Positions 44,808-55,900 of a stretch of DNA of 64,000 nucleotides are shown in pieces. The position numbers and the translations under genes were made by a program. The stretch is from Cymodocea nodosa (taxonomy: Eukaryota; Streptophyta; Magnoliopsida; Alismatales; Cymodoceaceae): positions 5,166,001 to 5,230,000 of the forward strand of contig CM072343.1 in NCBI GenBank assembly GCA_036874045.1. The letters are read 5' to 3'. The notes beneath the pieces were generated by a model. It was not told the DNA's origin, did not search any database, and saw nothing but the letters and a program-made list of their open reading frames with translations. Numbering within the stretch: the stretch's first letter is position 1; each line of letters starts with the position of its first letter.

Positions 44808-46606
44808 TGTTAGGATCGATAGGCTTCACTAGAGGGGTGCGTGAATAGAGAACAATATGAATTTATGCCTATTTTTCACTTTACTAACTAATTTGATTAA
44901 TCAGTTTGCAGAAGTAATAATTAGATAAAAATATCATGCACACCATAAATAAAGGTAAGAAACACAAGAGAATTTTAGGTGGTTCACCAACTCGGCTAGT
45001 CCACCCCCAAGGGTCACTTGGGCTTCACTAAGTGTCTCAACACTTATACACGTGCTTTCAGGTTGAATCAAGAACTAACCACACAGAAGATTTCAGGTAT
45101 AAACTCCAGAAAACCAACCTCTTGAGCTTTTAGGTCGAAACTCAAACAAACAACTAAATGTAGCTTTTAGGTTGAAGCCACGAACCAAATGATCCTTCTT
45201 GGATCCGTCTTTCAGCACATGGAGAGCTTTAAGAATCTTCTTGTAAATCCAGCTTTCAATCGATTCTTTGTTGAACTGAATTTGAGTTTTCTTCTATATC
45301 AATAATTGATCTACAATGTATACTGTATCTCTATATGTATATGAGCAAAAAGCTATCTAAATCCGTTGTTTGTATCTTGTATATATACCTGATATGTACA
45401 ATGATCATATTTTCTTCCAACGGGTGTATTCTACTGTACTTGATTAGGAACAAGTCCCAATACTGTAAGTGACCATTCAGAAAAATCGTTTCAAGATATC
45501 TTACCGATTTTCTTGTTCTTTCGGATGGTTAGTTATGCAACTCTCCAAAGAATAACTATAACTCACCGAAAGATCACTTAACCTTTATTGCTAGGTAGGA
45601 TTCCAGAATATTTAAATGTGAGCTGTCATCCAATTGGATACTTATAACTGTAACTCACCGAATAGTTATATACTTGCCGATTGCTTCAATTTAGCACGTG
45701 CATAAAGGGCTGACTTAAGTTTCGGAAGGTTATCCCTGTAACTCACCGAAATGCTTCAGGATTTCGGATAGTTATTTTTCTAACTCTTCGAAAAACTTAT
45801 ATGAGCCATTCTCTAGAATTCTGCATGTGGGAAATTCAATGACTTAAGTTTTGGATAGTTAAACTGTAACTCACCGAAATTCTTTTGAAATTTCGGATAG
45901 TTATCTTTCTAACTCTCCGAAAACCCATTTGAGCTTCTGTCTGGAATTCTGCACGTGGGAAATTCACTGACTTAAGTTTCAGATAGTTAAACTATAACTC
46001 ACCGAAATTCTTTTGAAATTTCAGATAGTTATCTTTCTAACTCTCCGATTTTCCTTTTTAAGCTTTCAACTATCGGCTTCTTCATTTTGCACGTGCGTAA
46101 TAAAATGACTTAAGTTTCAGAAAGTTATGTCTGTAACTTACTGAAAAACTCGAATAGTTATCTAACTCTCCGAAAAGAAAACTCGGATAGTTATCTAACT
46201 CTCCGACAAGTCCTTTAAGCTTCCGTTCTGTATTTCTGCACATGGTTTATTGACTGACTTAACTTTCAGATAGTTATACCTGTAACTCTCCGAAAAGTCC
46301 TTTAAGCTTCCGGATAGTTAACTCCTTAACTATCCGATCATTCAATCAACTTAACTGTCTGATATAATAACTCTCCGAAGGGCTTTACAATTTCGGATAG
46401 TTATTCTTCTAACTATCCGATAGTATTGCTGTTGCTTTAAACTTACTCTTCGGACCTGTAACTTTTCGATTTTGCTGTAACTTTAAGGCAATATTATCTA
46501 AAAACTTCTTCATCTGTTCATCTACATGGAATTTGTTCTATCTGCCTTCTGATCTAATGCTGCACTGACTTAACTGTGAAATTCACAAAATACTAGGGTC
46601 CTAACA
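44808..46606 (-). repeat. F 3' LTR
   Basis: 1799 bp with TG...CA ends. A polypurine tract abuts at 46607-46620. The U3 palindrome array is the clearest in the window, for example TTTCGGATAGTTATCTTTC then TAACTCTCCGAAAA near 45893-45922. Confidence 0.94.
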
Positions 46607-48136
46607 ATCTCCCCCTTTTTGATAATGACAAAAACCTTTACATTAAATTACATGTATTTCACTCCCTAGATTGTTGCTATACATTCAATCACATAGAAAC
46701 TAAGTAAAGCAAAGAATTACAATAAATACAATGAAGTTAATTTCTTGCCTTGTCTGTGTGTTGGGAAAGCTCCCCCTACCTTCTATGTAATTTTCTATAT
46801 TCTTCTCCCCCTTTTTGTCATTAGATAAAAGGAGTTCCACAATTTTCTTTTGCTGAATCTTCTTCTCCCCTTTTTGTCATTAAATTTGTATCTGATGATA
46901 TACCAATTTTCTGATTTCTGTAATCCCGTCAGATATCAGTTGTTGACATTCTATCATCTGAGAAGTCAGTAATTGCTCTCTTGATTTGTGATATTTCTTC
47001 CTTTGTTTTCGTGTAATTATTGCATCATTTGTAAAAATTGAAAACAATGAAATGCCAATAGTTAATGTAGCAATTTATAAATAAGCAATTAATATTTGTA
47101 ATTTCTGCCACATGCTCTCCCCCTATCTGTATAGAGGTTTTCTGATTTATAATAGCAAGCTATAGGCTCTCCCCCTATATGCATGCCCTCTTTATACACT
47201 TTTATTTTGTACTGAAGTAACATTCTGAATTCTCTTCATATAGTAGGTTCTCCCCCTACTTATATGTTTTTCCTTGAAGACAAATTTGTTGCACCTGTTC
47301 TACAAAATGAATGTCATATATGATACCAATTGAACTAAATACCAATTGTTAATCAAAAATATCATAAAATATTTTCAATCAATTTGCTTCTGACTCCAAG
47401 TCGTTTATCTTCTCTTGGATCTTTGTTTCAAGTGGTTCTTCTATTTGCAGAAGATAATTTGAAGACTGTAATCTATCTACTACAGATTTTGGTTGTCCTT
47501 TGATGAATCTGATTTCCCTACATTTGTAGTCATTCAACTTGGTTCGTGCAAGCCTTGTTTCCTTTAAAGAACATGATTCAATCTTTGATGCTACTTTTGA
47601 TGCCAATTGTTAATTTCAGAATATCATAACTGATTCTTAATTGGTTATCAACTGTTTGGCTTAAAAAAATTTTCTCTTCACGAGATTCTGCTTATTCTGA
47701 TAACACTTGTTTCTAACTGCTGCACATATTTCTCTCCTTGAGCATCAAGATTTTAGGCACAATTTTCACTCAGTCTAAGTGAGCACTTTCTACCAATTTG
47801 TGGTGCATCTTGTAATACCAAAATTTTACAGTCATAACTGGTTTGGAGCTATAGATCAACCCCCCCTAAACCATATAATCCTGCAATTCAAACAGAAATA
47901 GATTTTGGTACCCATACTTTCTTGGGTCCATAAGTGTTAGTCCTGACAATATTTAGTTTATTGCCTTTTGGCAGCCACATTGAACCAGATCTTCTTTTGA
48001 TGGTAAACACTATTGTACCATCTCTATAAGATCGGATAACACCACCATAGTAGGGTATTTCATGTGGAGTAGCATACCCTAGGCCAAGTTTATTAGAGCT
48101 GTATCTTTGAGAACCAATGATTTGATCTAATCCTTT
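46607..48136 (-). other. F 3' non-coding region
   Basis: 48136 down to about 47890 still encodes gag-tail-like sequence (GPKKVWVPK). The rest has no supported gene. Polypurine tracts (C-rich on plus) lie near 46607, 46770, 46806, 46866, 47118, 47172 and 47253. Primer-site-like copies (plus-strand form TACCAATTGTTAA) lie at 47321-47335, 47340-47353 and 47598-47613. A 75-codon frame at 47379-47606 is flanked by these motifs and has no recognised domain; I do not call it a gene. Confidence 0.8.
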
Positions 48137-49414
48137 CTATCCATTGGTAAATTTATGCATAGTATTTTTCAGATCAGAGATTTCAGATTTCAATTTTTCA
48201 TTTCCATTTATCAGTTCATCATTATAGCATTTCCTATCTTCAACATGTAGATTTTCAAGTTCAGTATGTGCTTCTTTTAAACATGCAATTAAATGCTTAA
48301 TTTCCTTTTTATACTTTTTGCATTTAACATATAAACTGTCAATAGTAGATAAAAGAATATTTACATCTAGATTATCATTGTCTACATCAGAATCACTGTG
48401 AGATGAAGTGGAACATACCTCTTGTGTTGTATAGCACATGTTTACTGGTACCTCTTCATCTGAACTAGATGAGCTACTAGAACTACTGTCATTCCAAGCA
48501 GCCTTCAATGCCTTTTTCTTTTTGTAGCTCCTCTTCTTCTTCTTCATTTCTTTTTCTTCTTCTTGTTGCAGTGGACAATCAGGTTGTATATGTCCCTCCT
48601 TCTTGCATTTAAAGCATATTGGTGCATTACTTTTTGAGGTGCTAGCATGATTCTTTTTCTTCATCCATTTTTTGAATTTTCTAGCCAATAGCACAACTTC
48701 ATCATCATTCGAGCTTCGAAGTTCCTCTGTTGATGGAAATGCTAGTTCTTTCTTTGTTTCAGTTTTCTTTTTACCATTACCTTCCTCAACTTTCCATTCC
48801 TTCATTTGAACTTCATGGGCCAGCAGGTTGCCCATTAGATCCTCTACTGAGTATTTGTTGAGGTCTTTGGAATCTTGTATCGATGTGGACTTTTGCTTCC
48901 ATTCCATAGTTAAACTTCTGAGGATTTTCTGTACCTGTTCACGGATAGAAAATTCCTTTCCCAAACCTCTTAAGCCATTAATAATCTTAGTGAATCTTGA
49001 AAACATATCAGTGATAGTTTCATCATCAAGTATTTTAAATAATTCAAGCTTTCTGAGTAAAATGCTTATTTTAGTATCTTTCACTTGGCTGGTTCCTTCA
49101 AAGGTTATTTGAAGAGTGTTCCAAGCCTCGTGAGCAGATTTACAAGCTGAAACTTTATTATATTGTTCAGCTGATAAGGCACAGTAAATAATATTCAGCC
49201 CTCGAGCATCCATTTGGATGATTCTCTCATCCTTCTCAGTCCAGCCATCCTCATGACTAGGTGGAATAGGTGTTCCTAGAACAACCATTTTCCATAAACT
49301 CACATCTAAGCTTCTGAGGAAACATTTCATCCTGTTTTTCCAGTAATTATAATTAATACCATCAAACAGGGGAGGACAATGGATGTTCTGACCCTCTCTG
49401 TGAAAAGATGTCAT
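48137..49414 (-). CDS. gag: F gag polyprotein, intact 425-codon frame
   Basis: The longest frame in the window. It starts MTSFHREGQN, ~50 bases after the primer site. Residues 1-200 form the copia gag/UBN2-like capsid region (LFDGINYNYWKNRMKCFL at 16-33, MDARGLNIIYCALSAEQYNK at 68-87, LQITFEGTSQVKDTKISILL at 101-120, VQKILRSLTMEWKQK at 161-175). Residues 241-258 are basic. A zinc knuckle CX2CX4HX4C uses C267, C270, H275 and C280. The ALKAAWNDSSSSS acidic motif and a C-terminal coiled coil follow. Its product would assemble the particle and bind RNA. It is the only gag here in one unbroken frame, and no pol follows it. Confidence 0.92.
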   Translation of the reverse strand: MTSFHREGQNIHCPPLFDGINYNYWKNRMKCFLRSLDVSLWKMVVLGTPIPPSHEDGWTEKDERIIQMDARGLNIIYCALSAEQYNKVSACKSAHEAWNTLQITFEGTSQVKDTKISILLRKLELFKILDDETITDMFSRFTKIINGLRGLGKEFSIREQVQKILRSLTMEWKQKSTSIQDSKDLNKYSVEDLMGNLLAHEVQMKEWKVEEGNGKKKTETKKELAFPSTEELRSSNDDEVVLLARKFKKWMKKKNHASTSKSNAPICFKCKKEGHIQPDCPLQQEEEKEMKKKKRSYKKKKALKAAWNDSSSSSSSSSDEEVPVNMCYTTQEVCSTSSHSDSDVDNDNLDVNILLSTIDSLYVKCKKYKKEIKHLIACLKEAHTELENLHVEDRKCYNDELINGNEKLKSEISDLKNTMHKFTNG

Positions 49415-49450
49415 GATCTCAGATAGTTAAATCTATAAAAAGAGATCAAC

Positions 49451-49464
49451 CCGCTCTGATACCA
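49451..49464 (-). other. F primer binding site (initiator Met tRNA)
   Basis: Minus strand TGGTATCAGAGCGG, two bases inside the 5' LTR edge. Confidence 0.92.
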
Positions 49465-49466
49465 AT

Positions 49467-51294
49467 TGTTAGGATCGATAGGCTTCACTAGAGGGGGGGT
49501 GAATGGAGAACAGTATGAATTTATGCCTATTTTTCACTCTACTAACTAATTTGATTAATCAGTTTGCAGAAGTAATAATCAGATAAAAATATCATGCACA
49601 GCGGAAATAAAGGTAAGAAACACAAGAGAATTTTAGGTGGTTCACCAACTCGGCTAGTCCACCCCCAAGGGTCACTTGGGCTTCACTAAGTGTCTCAACA
49701 ATTATACACTTGCTTTCAGGTCGAAGCAAGAACAAACCACACAGAAGTTTTCAGGTATAAACTCTAGAAAACCAACCTCTTGAGTGTTTAGGTCGAAACT
49801 CAAACCAACAACTGAATGTAGCTTTTAGGTTGAAGCCACGAACCAAATGATCCTTCTTGGATCCGTCTTTCAACACATGGAGAGCTTTAAGAATCTTCTT
49901 GTAAATCCAGCTTTCAATCGATTCTTTGTTGAACTGAATTTGAGCTTTCTTCTATATCAATAATTGATCTGCAATGTATATTGTATCTCTATATGTATAT
50001 GAGCAAAAAGCTATCTAAATTCGTTGTCCGTATCTTGTATATATACTTGATATGTACAACGATCATATTTTCTTCCAACAGGTGTATTCTACTGTACTTG
50101 ATTAGGATCAAGTCCCAATACTGCAAGTGACCATTCAAAAAAATCATTTCAAGATATCTTACCGATTTTCTTGTTCTTTCAGATGGTTAGTTATGCAACT
50201 CTCCGAAGAATAACTATAACTCACCGAAAGATCACTTAACCTTTATTGCCAGGTAGGATTCCAGAATATTTAAATGTGAGTTGTCATCCAATCGGATACT
50301 TATAACTATAACTCACCGAACAGTTATATACTTGCCGATTGCTTCAATTTAGCATGTGCATAAAGGGCTGACTTAAGTTTCGGAAGGTTATCCCTATAAC
50401 TCACCGAAATGCTTCAGGATTTCGGATAATTATTTTTCTAACTCTCCGAAAAACTTATATGAGTCATTCTCTAGAATTCTGCACGTGGGAAATTCAATGA
50501 CTTAAGTTTTGGATAGTTAAATTGTAACTCACCGAAATTCTTTTGAAATTTCGGATAGTTATCTTTCTAACTCTCCGAAAACCCATTTGAGCATCTGTCT
50601 AGAATTCTGCACATGGGAAATTCACTGACTTAAGTTTCGGATAGTTAAACTGTAACTCACCGAAATTCTTTTGAAATTTTGGATAGTTATCTTTCTAACT
50701 CTCTGATTTTCCCTTTTAAGCTTTCAACTACCGGCTTCTTCATTTTGCACGTGCGTAATAAAATGACTTAAGTTCCGGAAAGTTATGTCTGTAACTTACC
50801 GAAAAACTCGAATAGTCATCTAACTCTCCGAAAAGAAAAGTCAGATAGTTATCTAACTCTCCGACAAGTCATTTAAGCATCCGTTCTGTATTTCTACACA
50901 TGGTTTATTGACTGACTTAACTTTCGGATAGTTATACTTGTAACTCTCTGAAAAGTCCTTTAAGCTTCCAGATAGTTAACTCCATAACTATCCGATCATT
51001 CAATCAACTTAACTATCTGATATAATAACTCTCCAAAGGGCTTTATAATTTCGGATAGTTATTCTTCTAACTATCCGATAGTATTGATGCTGCTTTAAAC
51101 TTACTCTTCGAACCTGTAACTGTCCGATTTTCCTATAACTTTAAGGCAATATTATCTGGAAACTTCTTCATCTGTTCATCTACATGGAATTTGTTCTATC
51201 TGCTTTCTGATCTAATGCTGCACTGACTTAACTGTGAAATACAATATGTTTCCTCACATAGGTTTTGCATTATCAAAATACTAGGGTACTAACA
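49467..51294 (-). repeat. F 5' LTR
   Basis: 1828 bp with TG...CA ends next to the primer site. TATA-like GTATATATAC at 50037-50046. By eye a few differences per hundred bases from the 3' LTR, mostly C/T and G/A. Confidence 0.94.
50635..50665. promoter_or_regulatory. Example U3 palindrome in the F 5' LTR
   Basis: TTTCGGATAGTTA and TAACTCACCGAAA face each other across five bases. Similar 30-33 bp imperfect palindromes repeat through the U3 between about 50150 and 51080, with CACGTG or GCACGTG boxes between them. Confidence 0.85.
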
Positions 51295-52996
51295 AGTTCG
51301 TGGAGTTACAACTAACTCAATGGACTAACCTCATGGACTTAAGGTAACTCCATGAGCTTACCTTTCCAGTTAAATGCTACTATTCACAGAAAAATTCGGC
51401 CATCTATTGGGTAGTTTGATAGAATGTAAATAACATCAATTAAACTTTTTAATGTTAGTTAATTTGAGATTTGTCATTAATCAACACTAACATTCAGATA
51501 TTCTAGACAGTAACCATTAAGATTTTTAGTATTCTATACGAATCAATTTTAGCAATCTATAAAACTGCTTTCTATTTTTTGAATAAACTAAACATAAAAC
51601 ATTCACAATACTGACGATGATAACATTAATCATGATACAAAACAAACAATACAACACATTAAAACTAAATGTAAACACAGATAATTAGTTTTTTGGTATT
51701 TTTGTTTTGATATGTTCTTGAAGATGAATGAAAGGTGAAATGTAAAAATCTCTATCGACAGTAAGAACTTCTATCACTACATGCGACGTGATTACACCAC
51801 TGAAAATTTAATCACTTACAATCTTGCCTCCTCTCCCTATAGAATCGTGAACCAAGACTTGTAAGTTGATCTCCTCTTTAGTATATTGGCATCAACCTGA
51901 AACTAAGGCTAGAAACTTTACGATCTCCTAAGATATGAGTCAGTGCTTGATGAAAATGGCTTCCCTTCCTATGACGCGATCACTCCTCACAGTAGTTGTT
52001 AGTCACCATATTTGGCTCGAAATCGACCCAACATCCAAAAAGTATCGTCACAGACCTCTAATGGTTGGTGATTTTAGTGGTGTTGTAGAGCTTCAAGGAA
52101 CTTCTGATGCTTCCTGTAGTTAGCGTGGTCCTCCACCTTCATACACACATTGTTTGTCTTTCTCCTCTTCTTTTATATTTCTTTTAGTAGTAACTGCTTC
52201 TACCTAAATGATCAGTTGGATTTCCTTCCTTCGTATCAATGATGATGATTTCTTCTTCATTCCATGAGTTAATTCCTACGTGATTTGTGCAATCATGGTT
52301 TTCCTACAAATTTCCTATTTCTACAACTACTCATAGTGGCATGTTAGAAAATAACTGGTTTGTGGAGTTAGTATAACTCAACAGACTTACTTCATTGATT
52401 TAACTATAAAAACACATGTAATAAAGAAATAACTTATAAGCTTATAACACTAACACAATACGCTACCTTAGTGTATATTCAAGTAAATCAACGTGTATAG
52501 TTATGCTAAGTTAACGAGTTAAACATGTGCAACTCACGTGACATAATAAAACATTTAAATTCACACGTGCTTAATTCTACTTTACGAATAAAAAGGATAT
52601 TTCGGATACTTTCAAACATAAGTATCTGAAACTTGCATGCCTTTCAAATAGTTAGCACCTAACTTACCGAAAGATAACTTAAGTTCAGTTTCTAGATCAT
52701 GACACATGTCTTTCATAAAATAAAGTATTCTTTAAGCATTCAAAACATAACTTTCCAGTACATGAAATGTAACTCTTCGAAATAACAGACATTCTGGATA
52801 CTTAGGAATTAAAAAGCCTATAACTCACCGACAATTTCAAAATATACTTAATTTACTAGAATTATGCACATTCTTCAATTAAAGAATATAATCATGCAAC
52901 TATAATATAATGGCTTAATTCTCATATGATAAGTTAAATATTATGCAATTAATCATTATTTAACTATTAATATTATGCACTTTTTCATTCTAAACA
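51295..52996 (-). repeat. D3 Athila LTR, right piece
   Basis: Begins with the second AGTTC copy and runs to TAAACA at 52996, where a CTTCCCCC polypurine tract follows. That makes D3 a 3' LTR. The two pieces sum to about 2000 bp, against 2065 in D4. Confidence 0.88.
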
Positions 52997-54022
52997 CTTC
53001 CCCCATACTTAACTTTTGCTAATCCCTTACCAAACTAATTAGATCTAGTTAACTAGTATGTCTAAAGTGCTAAAACTATTTCTTTTCTTCAAAAATTAGT
53101 ATTCCTTATGAAAATTATTTCTTCATTTTGTATCTTCAGAATACTAAGATTAGATTAATATAAAGATATTCTGTATAATTTAGTAATCTAATTTGACATT
53201 TTTTTTCTCTCCAACCTACAAATATATTTCAAACATATGTAAATTACATACAAAATATACTAGCATCACATAGGTGGTAGTGATATTATCAATTTTTTTC
53301 TTTTCAACATCTGTTATCTTAAATTTTCCAATATGATTTCTAGAATAAATTTCAACTACATGTGAATCAAAACACAATTCAACTCAATATGATTAAAACA
53401 AGAAGAATAATCAATTGTATCTCAAATAAAATCCTTCAAAAGTTAATCTAGATTCATACTTCAGTAATCATAAATAATAGAGAATATACTCAATTCAAAA
53501 GATATCTATATCTTGACAAAATACTTTTATTTTTTCAAAATAGTATATGCATACTTTTACTTTAAAAGTTAATTTGAAAAGCTTGAATCATACAAAAGAT
53601 TTCTAGTGTACCCATGTATCGAGCTTTTAGTCAACAATCCCAAATTTGATCAGGATCTTAGGTTGCCAGATTTAAAGAGTCATTTTTCAGGTCAACAATC
53701 CTTACATACCTATTTGCTCAAGTACAAAAGGCTCGTGATCAAATAAGTCAATAAACTCATCAAAGTTTTTCTCTTTTTTTCCTCTTTTTTCTCTTTTCAA
53801 CACAGTACATATACGTATTTTATTAATATAGATGCAATAAAACACAAATCTCATATAATCCTACTTCTATAATTTACTGAAAATATGAATCAATATCAAT
53901 AAGCTCATACTTTTTCTGTAGTTTAATAAGATTTACACATAAATCATTCTACTAGTTTAATCAATCAAATTAAATGTATCCTTGATCATATGTATTTCAT
54001 TTAATCCAAAAATCAACATTTT
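52997..54022 (-). other. D3 interior, 3' non-coding part
   Basis: Starts with a polypurine tract (plus CTTCCCCC, 52997-53004). No gene. 53180-54010 is homologous to the A1 non-coding region at 7640-8510. Interrupted by element G at 54023. Confidence 0.75.
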
Positions 54023-54284
54023 TGTTGAGTATTTTTGTTTTGACGATGTGTGCTGAATGAAAATAATCATATTTGCTCAATTACTGTTGCTTGTGAAAAG
54101 AAATTAAAATCATCAATTAATATAGAAAAAGCTTACTGATATAAATACTTGTCTGTATTGGATTTGAAGTTAATAACTAGTCGTTTCGTTGCATTAATTT
54201 CTCATTTAGCTAAACGTTAAGTTAATGTGTGTTTTTATTGAAAAGCATGATATGTTTTAATGTTATATCTTCTGTATCATGAAT

Positions 54285-54805
54285 AGTGCACGTTTAGATA
54301 ACTTGTTAAGTTAGAGTTTTGTTTGTATAGAGGTCACGTGAGAACTCGTTAAGTTAGAGGCTTAAAGGTTAAAATAGGTCACGTGATAACTCGTTAAGTT
54401 AGTGAGTAAAAGAAGAGACGAACTCGTTAAGTTAGTGTTATACATGTGGTGAAATTATAAGCTACAAATGTTGTATTGTATCACGTGAGGTGCACATGTT
54501 TAACTCGTTAAGTTAACATAACTAAATGCATTGAGTTGCTATATTGAACACTAAGGCAACGCGTTAGGTTAGCGTTATAAACTTAAGTTGTTATTTTTGC
54601 ACGTGGTAAAATTCTTATTATAAAAATATTTGTTTATTACTGGTTCATTGAGTTATCATAAAACAACGGAGATGGTTCGTTGAGTTATCATAACACAATG
54701 GAGATGGTTCATTGAACTAGCATAACACCACGGACTTAGTTCGTTGAGTTAGCTACAGTACTTGTCACGTGAAATGGCACATGAGGAACTCGTTAAGTTA
54801 GAAAC
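54285..54805 (+). promoter_or_regulatory. U3 motif array in family-A LTR
   Basis: About twelve units of the form AACTCGTTAAGTTA or GTTCGTTGAGTTA, spaced about 30-60 bases, alternate with TCACGTGA or GCACGTGG boxes. CACGTG is the G-box recognised by plant bZIP and bHLH factors. The TATA box follows ~265 bases downstream. Confidence 0.82.
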
Positions 54806-55068
54806 GTTAAGTTATGTATATACTTGTGTTACTCGTTTAGTTAACATTATAGTAACGACTTCTTATTACACTGATGAAAAACTTTTGGACGAGAAAGTTT
54901 ATTTTGCAGGAAATTTTTCAGAGATCTAGGACTAATGATTAAAGAAAATTTGAAATATAAACGTGGGTTAGAACGTGTGTGTTTCGATGAAGGAAAAAGA
55001 AAAGACATGGAGAAGTGGAAAACTAGTGGTGGTTAAACATGAAGGATATGCATGAAATGAAGATACAG

Positions 55069-55077
55069 TATAAAAGG
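55069..55077 (+). promoter_or_regulatory. TATA box of the G 5' LTR
   Basis: TATAAAAGG, conserved in position in the other family-A LTRs (plus strand 58679-58687; minus strand 12579-12587). Confidence 0.82.
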
Positions 55078-55214
55078 CATAGAATTCTCGTTGATCAATT
55101 TATCCTTGCACACAAAAAGAAAAATCTTTTGAAGGATCAAACCATCCCTGCACACCAAAAGAAAAATCTTTTTCAGGGATCAAAAACACCTTCTCGGGGA
55201 AAATCTCTCAAGTG

Positions 55215-55400
55215 GAAGAAAGTTCAGTGAAGCATAAAAAGGTAAGATTTTCGTCACTGAAGATTTGAAGTATCAGAAGGAAGAAAGTTCAGTGAAGCAT
55301 AAAAAGGTAAGATTTTCGTCACTGAAGATTTGAAGTATCAAATGAAAGCAAATTCGGTGAAGCATGAAAAGACAAGATATTCGTCACTGAAGAATTGCTG
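55215..55400 (+). repeat. Tandem ~67-bp unit in family-A R/U5
   Basis: Three diverged copies of GAAAGTTCAGTGAAGCATAA...CGTCACTGAAGATTTGAAG. The same three occur in the G 3' LTR (58815-59000). The A1 LTRs have two. Confidence 0.8.
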
Positions 55401-55900
55401 AAGAAGAAAAAGAAGAAGAAGAAAGATCTCAAACAGGGAGAAAAGTTTTAAATTCTGCAAATTAGTTTTCTCTGTTTGTAGTTATGAAATTGTTTAGATG
55501 ATACATGGTATCGAAATATAATTGCATCTACAATTTCTGAGGAGAATTGAATTGTATATTGTAATTGAAACCTTGAATAAAAATGATTTTATGAAAACAA
55601 TGTCTCGACTTATTTTTGAGTTTTAAAGTTTCAATTATATTTCAGAAAATATTAAAAATACACAATTCACCCCCCTCTTGTGTAGCCATACAATCCTACA
55701 AGTGGTATCAGAGCTTTGTTAATAATCTTTGATATAAAATCGATACCAACTTATTTAATATCATTGCTTATTCTACATTCCTTGTTTTTAAATAGAAATT
55801 AATATCTGAGCATACGTTTAACTCTATTGATTTAAGGCTCAAATTGTTTTAAAGTTTTTAGACTGTTTAAAATCAAATAGGTTGAAAAATGTAAGGTAAA

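Larger units (their letters stand above)
44808..51294 (-). mobile_element. Element F: gag-only Sirevirus-type copia derivative
   Basis: A minus-strand element with LTRs at 44808-46606 (1799 bp) and 49467-51294 (1828 bp), primer site 49451-49464 and target duplication AGTTC. The 2860-bp interior holds one intact 425-codon gag and a long 3' region with repeated polypurine tracts, and no protease, integrase, RT or RNase H. As a gag-only element it looks whole. This layout matches the class known in plants as terminal-repeat retrotransposons with gag (TR-GAG), which depend on another element's enzymes. Confidence 0.93.
54023..55700 (+). repeat. G 5' LTR (family A)
   Basis: TGTTGAGTAT...ATCCTACA. 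U3 motif array at 54285-54805, TATA box TATAAAAGG at 55069-55077, AATAAA at 55576-55581. By eye about 4-5 differences per hundred from the 3' LTR in the first 300 bases, fewer later. Confidence 0.94.

Noticed and set aside
47379-47606. A 75-codon minus frame in the F 3' region as an extra F gene
   Set aside because: No domain, low complexity, bounded by the iterated primer-site-like motifs, and the homologous part of B' does not keep it as a frame by eye.
54285-54805. CRISPR-like array
   Set aside because: The repeats are short, degenerate, unevenly spaced and lie in the U3 of an LTR in a plant genome. They read as promoter motifs.
55039-55230. A 63-71 codon frame kept in four family-A LTRs (also 58625-58840, and minus 3208-3408 and 12426-12617)
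   Set aside because: Its start codon lies upstream of the LTR TATA box, so LTR transcripts would not include it. The copies are young enough to keep a short frame by chance, and the frame contains a simple internal repeat.
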